64,000 nt of DNA from Myxococcales bacterium. Its GTDB lineage: Bacteria > Myxococcota_A > Polyangia > Nannocystales > Nannocystaceae. The stretch lies in NCBI GenBank assembly GCA_020633315.1, contig JACKDV010000019.1, forward strand, positions 62,001 to 126,000, read 5' to 3'. A model generated the notes under the pieces. It was not told the origin of the DNA and did no database searches. It worked only from the letters and a program-made list of their open reading frames with translations. Of this stretch, positions 53,448 to 60,733 are shown piece by piece (positions within the stretch are counted from its first letter, which is position 1; each line of letters opens with the position of its first letter). Made by a program: the position numbers and the translations under genes.

Positions 53448-54341
53448 ATGCCCCTGCCCCTGCCCAAGCCACGCCCCGATCGGCCACGCCGACGGGTCGT
53501 GCCCATGACCCCGGAGCTGCGGCCGCCTCCGGTGCGCACCTTTGCGTTCGATCCCGACGCGGCGCGCAAGGCCTGGCGGCAGGTGGCCCGCACCCGCGGC
53601 GCCGGCGGCATGCGGCTGGACGGGCGCGATTCCGGCAGCCGCCTGGCCCCGCTGGCCCTGGGCCTGGTGGCGATCGTGGCCGCGGTGCTGTGGTGGAGCA
53701 GCGGCGGGGACGATCCGGCCGAGGCCACGTCGCAGACCGAGGTGGCCACCGCCGACCCCGGCACCAGCGTGGCCGGCCGCCCGTGGCACGACGGCGACGA
53801 CTCGGCCGACGGCCTGCGTCCCCCGCCCGAGGACGCCCAGAGCCCTCGCTTCGAGGAGCTCGAGGACGGCCGCGCCGACGAGCCGCTGCCGCCCGCGCCC
53901 CCGGCCAGCCACACCCTGCCCGAGGGCACCTCGGAGGACAACGCCCGAGCCCTGCGCAAGCTGCCCCATGCCTCGGGCGATCGCGGCCCGGTGGGAGGGA
54001 TCGGCGAGCAGGGCCTGCACATCGATCGGATCACCATGGGCACCGCCTACGACGACGGGGCCTGCTCGGGGCCGGTGGGCAAGTTCTCGATCCGCGACGA
54101 CGGCATGACCAACGTGTGCTTCCGGGCGGTGCATCCCCGCACCACGCAGCGGGTGATCGTGCGATGGGAGCGCGAGGGCAAGCTGCGGCGGCGGACCTTC
54201 GTCACCATCGGCGACAGCCACGGCTACCGCACCCGCGCCGCGCTCAACCTGCATCGCAAGTACCAGGGCCAGTGGACGGTGCGCATCATGTCGGTCGACG
54301 GCGTGGAGCTGGCGTCCCAGTCGTTCGAGGTGCTGCGCTGA
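53448..54341 (+). CDS. Single-pass membrane protein with DUF2914-like domain
   Basis: The 297-residue protein has a Pro/Arg-rich cytoplasmic N-terminus and a single helix (LAPLALGLVAIVAAVLWW, about residues 67-84). A long acidic, Pro-rich linker leads to a C-terminal beta domain with DUF2914 features. These include NVCFRAVHPRTTQRVIVRWE, LRRRTFVTIGDSHGYRT and GQWTVRIMSVDGVELASQSF. The function of DUF2914 is unknown. ATG 53505 (MTPELRPPP) is an equally possible start. It ends four bases before the truncated thioesterase fragment. Confidence 0.75.
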   Translation: MPLPLPKPRPDRPRRRVVPMTPELRPPPVRTFAFDPDAARKAWRQVARTRGAGGMRLDGRDSGSRLAPLALGLVAIVAAVLWWSSGGDDPAEATSQTEVATADPGTSVAGRPWHDGDDSADGLRPPPEDAQSPRFEELEDGRADEPLPPAPPASHTLPEGTSEDNARALRKLPHASGDRGPVGGIGEQGLHIDRITMGTAYDDGACSGPVGKFSIRDDGMTNVCFRAVHPRTTQRVIVRWEREGKLRRRTFVTIGDSHGYRTRAALNLHRKYQGQWTVRIMSVDGVELASQSFEVLR

Positions 54342-54345
54342 GCCC

Positions 54346-54465
54346 ATGATCTCGATCGAGATCCCGGTGGCCTGGGGCGACATGGACGCCTTCGCCCACG
54401 TCAACAACACGGTCTACCTGCGCTGGTTCGAGTCGGCGCGCATCGCCTTCTTCGAGCAGGTGCAG
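54346..54465 (+). pseudogene. N-terminal fragment of a hotdog-fold (4HBT) thioesterase
   Basis: About 40 codons, starting ATG 54346, give an exact N-terminus of YbgC-type acyl-CoA thioesterases: IPVAWGDMDAFAHVNNTVYL then RWFESARIAFFEQ. The catalytic Asp and the HVNNxxYxRxFE block are intact. From about 54465 the reading becomes the reverse complement of another gene, and the rest of the roughly 130-residue family is missing. Confidence 0.75.
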
Positions 54466-54470
54466 GTGAG

Positions 54471-54617
54471 CATGAGATCGACCTCCACCGCGGGCAGCCC
54501 CAGCTGTACCGCGCGCCGCAGCCCGACGAGGGTGTTCTCCTGCGCCACGCGGGGCACCCCGCGGTGCCCGGTCACCAGCGGCTCGGTCTTCGGGGCCAGG
54601 AACGGGTTGATCGCCAC
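54471..54617 (-). pseudogene. N-terminal fragment of glycerophosphodiester phosphodiesterase
   Basis: From GTG 54617 on the minus strand the translation reads NPFLAPKTEPLVTGHRGVPR, then AQENTLVGLRRAVQLG and PAVEVDLML. This is the start of the GDPD TIM barrel, with the catalytic His of GHRG and the Glu of the ENT motif. The usual metal-binding continuation (TRDG...) is replaced at about 54470 by the antisense of the thioesterase fragment. The gene lies downstream of the leucine-rich lipoprotein on the same strand. Both fragments have lost their C-termini at a common junction. Confidence 0.75.
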
Positions 54618-54695
54618 CTGAGGGATCGAGGCTGCCCCGTAGTCGCCGCCCGAGGAACGCGGGCTCGACGAGGAGCCGACGACGGGCTGCCCCTA

Positions 54696-56255
54696 TCAGC
54701 CGCGGATCCCCGCCAGCTCGAGCACCTCGAGCTCCGGCAGCTCTCGCAGCCGCGCCACCCCCTCGGCCGAGACCACGGTGTGCGCCAGGTTGAGCCGCTG
54801 CAGCCCCCGCAGCTCCACCAGGGTGTCGATCGAGGCGTCGGTGATCAGGGTCCCATCGAGGCGCAGGGTGTGGAGGCTCTGCAGCCCCGCGAGGTGGGTC
54901 ACCCCCGCGTCGACCACGTCGGTGGACTGCAGGGCCAGCACCTCGAGCGAGTGCAGCCCCTCCAGGTGCCGCAGGCCCCGGTTGGTCACCCGGGTGTGGT
55001 CCAGGCGCAGGGTCCGAAGCGAGCCCAGCCCGGCCAGGGCCGACAGCCCCTCGTCGGAGATCGCCGTGCCGCCCAGGTCGAGCACCTCGAGGCGGGTGAG
55101 CAGCGCGAGCTGGGGCGCCGCCCGATCGTCGAGCTGCGGGTGCGCCAGCCGGAGGAAGCGCAGGCTGGTCAGCGCGCCCAGGCCGGTCATCGAGGGATCG
55201 GCGATCGGCCCGCTCAGCTCGAGCTCCTCGAGCTTGCTGAGCATGGCCAGGTGCGAGAAGCCCTCCTCGCCGATGTCGCGGTCGAGCATGATCAGGGTCT
55301 CGAGGTGGGCGAGCTCCTCGAGCGACTCGAGCCCGGCGCCGGTCACCTGGGTGTCGCGCAGCTCGAGGCGGCGGATGGCCTCGGAGTGACGCAGGGCTCG
55401 CAGCCCCCCGTCGCCCAGCTTGCGGCAGCTGCAGGAGAAGCGCACCACGGGCAGCTCGCGGAAGTACTGCGGGCTGTTGTCGTTGAAGGTGTCGCCCTCG
55501 AAGGTGATGTCGCGCAGGCGCAGCAGGCCCTTGATCTGGTTGAGCGAGAAGTTGCCCACCCGGGTGTTGCGCAGCTCGAGCGCCTCGAGGGCCTCGGCGC
55601 GCGCCAGGGTGAGCATGGCCTTGTGCGAGGCCCACTCGCCGTCCAGCACCACGCGGCGCAGCGACTTGGGCCACAGGTCGAGCATGAGGGCCACGTCGCT
55701 GTCGCGGACCAGGTCGCGCAGCACCAGCTCCTGCAGCGGCAGGGCCTTGAGCGGCAGCATGGGATCGAGGCTCGCCTCGATGCGGGTGAGGGTGAGCGAG
55801 CGCAGGCCGCCCAGGCGCGCGAGGTTGCCGATGGTCACGCCGTCGAGCACCAGGTCGGCCAGCTCGAGGGTGCGCAGGCGATCGCCGAAGGCCCCGAGCC
55901 CGGCATGCACCGCGCCCTGGCAGCCGGAGATCCGCAGCTCCTGCAGCGCCGGGGTCTGGGCCGCGAGCTTGACCAGGTCCAGCCGCGTGCAGACGGTGGC
56001 CGGATCGATGCGATCGAGGAAGCCGACCTGATCGGCGGGAGACATCGCGAGGTCGAGCACCTCGACCTCGTGCAGATCGATCGACGCCAGCTCGTCGGCG
56101 TGGTGCACCACGACGCGGGTGGGATCCTCGGAGACCGTGCGCGGCAACGGGATCGGCGACGCCTCGACCGACGGCGAAGGCGGCGGGGGCGGCGGCTCGT
56201 CCTTGCAGGCCACGCTCGCGAGCAACGAGACGGCCAAGCACGCGCGACGGAACAC
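54696..56255 (-). CDS. Leucine-rich-repeat lipoprotein
   Basis: The 519-residue protein has a short signal (VFRRACLAVSLLASVACKDE) with lipobox Cys and a Pro-rich linker. From about residue 65 it has 15 or more leucine-rich repeats of the ribonuclease-inhibitor or cysteine-containing (CC) style, such as LEVLDLGGTAISDEGLSALA and LRTLRLDHTRVTNRGLRHLE. The consensus is LxxLxLxxTxhTDxGLxxL. Such a solenoid usually serves protein or ligand binding at the cell surface. Start GTG 56255 was chosen for the signal peptide; the longer frame upstream adds a polar stretch. Confidence 0.85.
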   Translation of the reverse strand: MFRRACLAVSLLASVACKDEPPPPPPSPSVEASPIPLPRTVSEDPTRVVVHHADELASIDLHEVEVLDLAMSPADQVGFLDRIDPATVCTRLDLVKLAAQTPALQELRISGCQGAVHAGLGAFGDRLRTLELADLVLDGVTIGNLARLGGLRSLTLTRIEASLDPMLPLKALPLQELVLRDLVRDSDVALMLDLWPKSLRRVVLDGEWASHKAMLTLARAEALEALELRNTRVGNFSLNQIKGLLRLRDITFEGDTFNDNSPQYFRELPVVRFSCSCRKLGDGGLRALRHSEAIRRLELRDTQVTGAGLESLEELAHLETLIMLDRDIGEEGFSHLAMLSKLEELELSGPIADPSMTGLGALTSLRFLRLAHPQLDDRAAPQLALLTRLEVLDLGGTAISDEGLSALAGLGSLRTLRLDHTRVTNRGLRHLEGLHSLEVLALQSTDVVDAGVTHLAGLQSLHTLRLDGTLITDASIDTLVELRGLQRLNLAHTVVSAEGVARLRELPELEVLELAGIRG

Positions 56256-56438
56256 GAGGTGGTTTCTACCTTCGGCTTCGTCGGAGCCGACTCGAAGCGC
56301 CCGGCCTGGTCCCGAAACCCCGGGCGCTGAGTCACGGGAGCCCAGCTTGGGGCCCACTCACGCGCGCCGGGCGTCGATCGTGCCCCGCGGTGTTTGCGTG
56401 AGCCTCATCCACGCGGGCTCCCCGCAGCCCGCCATGTG

Positions 56439-56459
56439 CCATAGAACGCTGTTCTATGG
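56439..56459. promoter_or_regulatory. Perfect 9-bp dyad CCATAGAAC-GCT-GTTCTATGG
   Basis: This 21-base inverted repeat lies in the divergent gap 56256-56620, which has no gene and locally lower G+C than its surroundings. Its core GAAC-N3-GTTC resembles a repressor operator. It is about 70 bases upstream of the TTGACG promoter of the 56621 gene. No T-tract follows, so terminator use is less likely. Confidence 0.5.
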
Positions 56460-56527
56460 GCTGAAATGCCTCGAAATCATGCGCCGAGCCCCCCGCAGAA
56501 GTTTCTGTCGCGAACACCGCAGCGTGA

Positions 56528-56556
56528 TTGACGCGTCTAGGTCGGTTTTGTACAAC
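56528..56556 (+). promoter_or_regulatory. Sigma-70-like promoter TTGACG-N17-TACAAC
   Basis: TTGACG (56528-56533), a 17-base spacer and TACAAC (56551-56556) form the most canonical promoter in the window. Transcription would start near 56563, giving a leader of about 58 bases before ATG 56621. Confidence 0.6.
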
Positions 56557-56620
56557 AATGGGTGCGTGGTCGCCGATCGCGGTGCGGCGCCACAGGGCCG
56601 GGGGACAAGGGTCAACCAAG

Positions 56621-56962
56621 ATGGTGATAAGCAAGATTGAGCGTGTTTTGCGTCACGATGGAATCGTGGCGGTACTCGACCAGACTGCGGAGCAGGCGCA
56701 GACCGGAACGGAGCCGTCATGGGTCGGAGACGACAAGTGGAAGCCGATCGTCCTCGAGGCGGTCAAGCTGCGACAGATCGCCAACGAGCCGTCCGTGCGC
56801 GTGTTGGTCGGTGATCACGCGGTGTTGGTCTCGGGCGATGACAAGCACGTGGTCGGCGTGGTGTTCATCAAGGGACATCCCGTCGTGAAGTCGGTGGTGC
56901 GAATGGTGCGGCAGCTGCTGCGCCAGCCCAGCCCGTCGTCGCAACAGACGCCGGGCCTCTGA
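56621..56962 (+). CDS. Small conserved hypothetical protein
   Basis: The 113-residue protein is MVISKIERVLRHDGIVAVLD (helix), then WVGDDKWKPIVLEAVKLRQI and VRVLVGDHAVLVSGDDKHVV. It ends with the amphipathic helix VKSVVRMVRQLLRQ. The layout (helix, helix, beta meander, helix) could suit a roadblock/longin-like fold, but this is weak. Its strong promoter, upstream dyad and less extreme codon use mark it as an independent regulated gene. Confidence 0.65.
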   Translation: MVISKIERVLRHDGIVAVLDQTAEQAQTGTEPSWVGDDKWKPIVLEAVKLRQIANEPSVRVLVGDHAVLVSGDDKHVVGVVFIKGHPVVKSVVRMVRQLLRQPSPSSQQTPGL

Positions 56963-56982
56963 GGCACCTCGCGTGGGGTGCC
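56963..56982 (+). terminator. Hairpin just after the small hypothetical gene
   Basis: GGCACC (56963-56968) pairs with GGTGCC (56977-56982) across an 8-base loop immediately after the stop. Short stem, no T-tract. The following bases to 57151 hold no gene. Confidence 0.35.
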
Positions 56983-57151
56983 GCTGGTCCCGGATCGCGG
57001 CGCCCCGTACGTGGCCCTGGCCACGTCGTTCGCTTGCCGGTCGCGCTCGTCGCCGAAGAGGCGTGGAGAGGACCGGCTCGGTCGTTTCGAAGGTCGCGAT
57101 GCGCAGGCATCCGTGGCGCTCGACGCGGCTTTGGGCGAGCATGACGGCCTC

Positions 57152-57982
57152 GTGAAGATCCGTCCGCTGCTGCTGATCATCGCCGCGCTCTCGCTCGCTC
57201 CTTCCTGCAAGGGAGAGGACCCACCGCCAGCGGCCCCGGATCCCGAGTGTGGAAACGGCCTGCTCGAGGCGGGGGAGACCTGCGAGGGCCTGCCGCCCCC
57301 CGTGGGCTGCGACATGACGACCTGCACCGTCGACCCCGACTACAGCTGCATCCCCATGTTCCCCGTGCCCGCCGAGGGCGACTCGGGCGGCCCGGTGGAG
57401 CCGATGGAGGTGATGAGCACCTGCGAGCTGCTCGATCACTGCGGCGACGGGATCGTCGATCCCGACGAGGACTGCGATGACGGCGACATGACCGTGGGCG
57501 ACGGCTGCTCGGGCTGCCGCATCGATCCGCTGTGGACCTGCACCGGCGAGCCCAGCGACTGCTTCCAGTGCGGCGACGGCTTCCTCGATCCCGGCGAGGA
57601 GTGCGACGACGGCGAGCAGATGGACCCGCCCATGTACGCCAACCAGGGCTGTGAGCAGTGCACCATCCAGCCCGGCTGGGAGTGCTACGACATGCTGCCG
57701 TCGCTGTGCGGCCCGATCTGCGGCGACGGGATCTGGCTCCACGAGGGCCTGAGCGTGGGCTTCGCCGAGGGCTGCGACGACGGCAACCTCGTCGACGACG
57801 ACGGCTGCAACGCCAGCTGCGTGGTGGAGACCGACTGCGAGTGCACCGGCATGGAGGGGGGGACCAGCACCTGCGTGTGCGGCGTGGGCGACTCCTCGGG
57901 CACCGACACCGGCTCGGGCACCGACACCGGCTCGGGCACCGACACCGGCGGCAGCTCCACCGGGGGCAGCTCCACCGGCTGA
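57152..57982 (+). CDS. Cys-rich repeat lipoprotein (myxococcus Cys-rich repeat type)
   Basis: The 276-residue lipoprotein starts with GTG (VKIRPLLLIIAALSLAPSCK) and has lipobox Cys APSC. The mature part has four Cys-rich repeats of the form CGDGxxDPxExCDDGxxxxxDGC. They are visible in CGDGIVDPDEDCDDGD, CGDGFLDPGEECDDGE and CGDGIW...EGCDDGNLVDDDGC, with WxCTG tails. This matches the Cys-rich repeat widespread in predicted secreted myxobacterial proteins. The C-terminus is a low-complexity GSGTDT/GGSSTG tail. The function is unknown; surface adhesion or calcium binding by the Asp-rich loops is possible. Confidence 0.85.
   Translation: MKIRPLLLIIAALSLAPSCKGEDPPPAAPDPECGNGLLEAGETCEGLPPPVGCDMTTCTVDPDYSCIPMFPVPAEGDSGGPVEPMEVMSTCELLDHCGDGIVDPDEDCDDGDMTVGDGCSGCRIDPLWTCTGEPSDCFQCGDGFLDPGEECDDGEQMDPPMYANQGCEQCTIQPGWECYDMLPSLCGPICGDGIWLHEGLSVGFAEGCDDGNLVDDDGCNASCVVETDCECTGMEGGTSTCVCGVGDSSGTDTGSGTDTGSGTDTGGSSTGGSSTG
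57896..57979 (+). repeat. Tandem repeats encoding the Ser/Thr/Gly tail
   Basis: Three exact 18-base copies of TCGGGCACCGACACCGGC (57896-57949) are followed by two 15-base units of GGCAGCTCCACCGGG type (57950-57979, last base differs). They encode GTDTGS and GSSTG repeats at the lipoprotein C-terminus and could vary in copy number by slippage. Confidence 0.8.
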
Positions 57983-58001
57983 GCCGCGGCTCGTCCACGG
58001 C

Positions 58002-58769
58002 TCACTCGCCGAGGATCTGGATGTTGTAGCGCACGTCCTTGCTCTCCTTGGCGCCGATCCAGTCCTCGGCCTTGTCGAGGATGAAGCCGGGCTCGGCGAT
58101 GTCGCGGCCGAAGCCGGCGACCTCCTCGGCCCGGCGCTCCACCAGCTCTCGCCGCCGCTCCGCGTCGGGGGCCTCGTGCAGCGCGCGGGCCAGCGCCCAC
58201 GCCTCGTCACGCAGCCCGTCGAGCACCTTGCCGAAGATGCGGTTCTCCGCCACCGGGGCCACGCGCTCGATGCCCGCGAAGCGGGGCGAGACCTCGGCGA
58301 GCTGCACCTGCACGATCCCGATGAGCCGCCCCAGGATCCCGTTGATCGTGTCGAAGTCGGGCTCGAGCTCGTCGAGCACCTTGCCCTCCATCACCTCGGC
58401 CGCGGCGATGCCCAGGTCGAGGTTGATGTGGGCGTTCATCGCCAGCCCCAGGTGCTGCACGATGAGCAGCTCGGGATCGTCGAGGAACGACAGCGCCACC
58501 CGCCACGGCGCGCTGGGGCTGTGCCCGTCGCGGTGCTGATCCCACGCCTCGAGGAAGCGCCCCGCGAATGCCACGTCGAGCCGCTCCATGCGGGGGCCGT
58601 CCTGGAACACGTTGCCCGCGAGCAGGGCCCGCCGCACGCTCACCGTCACCCGCTGGTAGAGCGCGGCGAAGTAGCCGATGCGGCCCGACCCGACGATGGC
58701 CTCGTCGATGATCGCCTCGAGCCGGGCGATGACGTCCTGGATGGTCCGGGGAGGATCGGAGCTGGGCAT
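58002..58769 (-). CDS. DUF5995 family protein
   Basis: The 255-residue helical protein matches DUF5995: ALYQRVTVSVRRALLAGNVF, RMERLDVAFAGRFLEAWDQH, then WRVALSF and the signature VQHLGLAMNAHINLDLGIAA, and RFAGIERVAPVAENRIFG. No enzyme activity is known for the family; the conserved His/Asp/Asn residues could bind a metal or hydroxylate-type substrate (inference). It is convergent with the Cys-rich lipoprotein and divergent from the selenoprotein gene. Confidence 0.82.
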   Translation of the reverse strand: MPSSDPPRTIQDVIARLEAIIDEAIVGSGRIGYFAALYQRVTVSVRRALLAGNVFQDGPRMERLDVAFAGRFLEAWDQHRDGHSPSAPWRVALSFLDDPELLIVQHLGLAMNAHINLDLGIAAAEVMEGKVLDELEPDFDTINGILGRLIGIVQVQLAEVSPRFAGIERVAPVAENRIFGKVLDGLRDEAWALARALHEAPDAERRRELVERRAEEVAGFGRDIAEPGFILDKAEDWIGAKESKDVRYNIQILGE

Positions 58770-58870
58770 GGCGGCCCCTCGATCGTAGGCGGCTCCGCCC
58801 TCGCGAGCCAGCGCCCTCCGCCGCCGCCGAGCTCCGCCCCGGCGCGCTCGTCTTGCGGTACCGTGCTCGC

Positions 58871-59476
58871 ATGGCGTGGATCCGCATGCTCGACGAAGAG
58901 GAGGTGGCCGCCCGGGGCGGTCGCCTGGCTCGCCTCTACCGCGGCAACACCGACCCCGAGCACGGCACCGTGGACAACGTGCTCAAGATCCACAGCCTGC
59001 GCCCCGAGACCCTCGACGGCCACGCGCGGCTGTACCACTCGGTGATGCACGATCCCGGCCGGCTCGACGCCGCCGACCGCGAGACCCTCGCGGTGCTGGT
59101 GTCGGCCGCCAACCACTGCGTGTATTGAGTCCGCCATCATCGGGTCGGTCTGACCCGAGCGCTCACCGAGCGGGGCTGGGACCCCGCGACCATCGACCCC
59201 TGGATCGACGCGATCTCGGCCCACGCCACCGCCGGCGAGCCGCTGCCGCCGAGCTGCGACGCCCGCCTGCGCGCGATGGTGGCCTACGCCCTGCGGCTCA
59301 CCCGCGATCCCTCCTCGCTGCGGCGCGAGGACCTCGAGCCCCTGCGCGCGGCCGGCCTCGACGACACCGCCCTGCTCGAGCTCAACCAGGTGGTCGCCTA
59401 CTTCGCCTACGTCAACCGCGTGGTCGACGGGCTGGGCGTGGAGCTCGAGCCCTTCCACCAGCGCTCCGACGGCTGA
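58871..59476 (+). CDS. AhpD-like peroxidase-family selenoprotein (CxxU), read through an in-frame TGA
   Basis: The frame runs from ATG 58871 to the TGA ending at 59476 (201 residues), interrupted once by TGA at 59126-59128. Residues before it (LAVLVSAANHCVY) and after it (VRHHRVGLTRALTERGW) are the two halves of the AhpD/carboxymuconolactone-like motif NxCxYCxxHH. The TGA sits exactly at the second, resolving or attacking Cys. The C-terminal half continues without another stop in the same frame (YALRLTRDPSSLRREDLE, VAYFAYVNRVVDGLGVELEP), as in the family. AhpD-like enzymes reduce peroxides with a CxxC pair; a Cys83/Sec86 pair is predicted here. TACCGT (58859-58864) is a -10 six bases before the ATG. 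A nonsense mutation is the alternative. Confidence 0.88.
59126..59158 (+). promoter_or_regulatory. Bacterial SECIS element with UGA codon
   Basis: TGA (59126-59128) is followed after 18 bases by the loop GGTCT (59147-59151). The perfect 7-bp stem TCGGGTC/GACCCGA (59140-59146 and 59152-59158) flanks it. Counting the U of UGA as 1, the loop G and U fall at positions 23 and 24, which are the critical SelB contacts of the E. coli fdhF element. The bulged U17 of fdhF is not seen. This hairpin is in frame and codes normal protein (HRVGLTR). Confidence 0.85.
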
Positions 59477-59532
59477 GCGGCGGCCGCCTCGAATTCCGGA
59501 TCTCGGGGCGGGCTCCGGTATGCTCTGCCCCC

Positions 59533-60678
59533 GTGCGCGCGCTCCTTCCCCGGCGAGGCTCCCTCGCGCTCCTCGCCCTCGCGTGGGCGGCCTGTGCCGC
59601 CCCTACGACGGCCCCCGAGACCCCGGCGGTCGAGCCTGCCCCGGCCGCGTCGAGCCCCGCGAGCGAGCCGGTGACGGCCACCGACCCCGTCGCGCCGAAG
59701 CCCGAGCCCGCCCCCGCCGCGGACGAGCCCACCACCACCGCTCCGCTCGCCCCGCTGTCCCCCGAGATCCGGCAGCGCCTCGACCAGATCCGCGCCGACC
59801 CGCCGCCGCCCCAGCTCGTGCGAGACACCCACTACTGGATCTCCAACGAGCACTCGCACTTCCTGTGGCACGACTACGTCCGCGAGCTCGGCGGGACGCT
59901 GGTGGGCGTGGCCACCGACCAGAACTACCTGCTCGCCGGGTGGTCGCGCGCCGAGCTGCTGGTGCTGATGGACTTCGACCAGGGCGTGGTCGACCTGCAC
60001 CGCGCCTACGGGGTGATCTTCGCCGACTCGCCCACGCCCCAGCAGTTCCTCGCCCGCTGGTCGGCCGAGCGCGAGGCCGAGGTGCTCGAGCGCCTCGGCG
60101 AGCAGCTGGGCGACCAGGCCGCGGGTCCCCAGCAGGCCTACCGCGGCGCCCGGGCCCTGGTGGCCGAGCGCCTCGCCGCCGTCGACACCCAGTACCGCGA
60201 GCGCGGCCTGCCCACCTTCCTGTCCGACGAGACCCAGTACCAGCACCTGCGCAACCTGTGGCGCAACGGCCGGGTGATCGCGGTGCGGGGTGACCTGACC
60301 GCGGACCAGACCATGGCCGACCTCGGCCAGGCGCTGCACGAGGCCGACCTGCCGGTGACGGTGCTGTACCTGAGCAACGCCGAGCAGTACTTCCGCTACG
60401 GCCCGCAATTTCGTCGCAACGTCACCGGCCTGCCCATGGCCGAGCACGGCGTGGTGCTGCGGACCAACGGCTGGCGCCAGTTCGGCTACGTCGCCGACGA
60501 GGAGTACCACTACAACGTGCAGCCGGCCCCGCTGTTCGCCGCCTGGATGTCCCGGGCCTACGCCTGGGGCGTGCCCAAGATGCTCGAGCGACGGACCAAG
60601 ACCAAGGTGCGCGGCCTGTCGGTGCTCGACCAGCCCCCCACGCGCAGCCGGGCCGCCGCGTCCGCATCACGCAAGTGA
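59533..60678 (+). CDS. Lipoprotein with LIC_10091-like domain outline
   Basis: The 381-residue protein starts with GTG, has a short signal (LLPRRGSLALLALAWAACAA), a lipobox-like AACA and a Pro/Ala-rich linker to about residue 75. The folded part has QRLDQIRADPPPPQLVRDTH, YWISNEHSHFLW, LGGTLVGVATDQNYLLAGWS and LLVLMDFDQGVVDLHRAYGV. The GVxxDQNYxxxxxxxxxLLVLMDxD block resembles methyltransferase-like proteins of the LIC_10091 type, but this is a weak match. TATGCT (59519-59524) lies eight bases before the start. It lies 57 bases downstream of the selenoprotein gene. Confidence 0.65.
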   Translation: MRALLPRRGSLALLALAWAACAAPTTAPETPAVEPAPAASSPASEPVTATDPVAPKPEPAPAADEPTTTAPLAPLSPEIRQRLDQIRADPPPPQLVRDTHYWISNEHSHFLWHDYVRELGGTLVGVATDQNYLLAGWSRAELLVLMDFDQGVVDLHRAYGVIFADSPTPQQFLARWSAEREAEVLERLGEQLGDQAAGPQQAYRGARALVAERLAAVDTQYRERGLPTFLSDETQYQHLRNLWRNGRVIAVRGDLTADQTMADLGQALHEADLPVTVLYLSNAEQYFRYGPQFRRNVTGLPMAEHGVVLRTNGWRQFGYVADEEYHYNVQPAPLFAAWMSRAYAWGVPKMLERRTKTKVRGLSVLDQPPTRSRAAASASRK

Positions 60679-60733
60679 GCCCCGGGGGAGATCTGTCGAC
60701 ATCCCCTCGCCCCTGCTAGGCTCCCGCGCCTCG

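Noticed and set aside
59126..59128. TGA at 59126 as a simple nonsense mutation (pseudogene)
   Set aside because: The stop falls precisely on the redox Cys codon, the frame downstream is intact to a natural stop, and a hairpin with the fdhF-type loop and spacing follows. Chance agreement of all three is unlikely.
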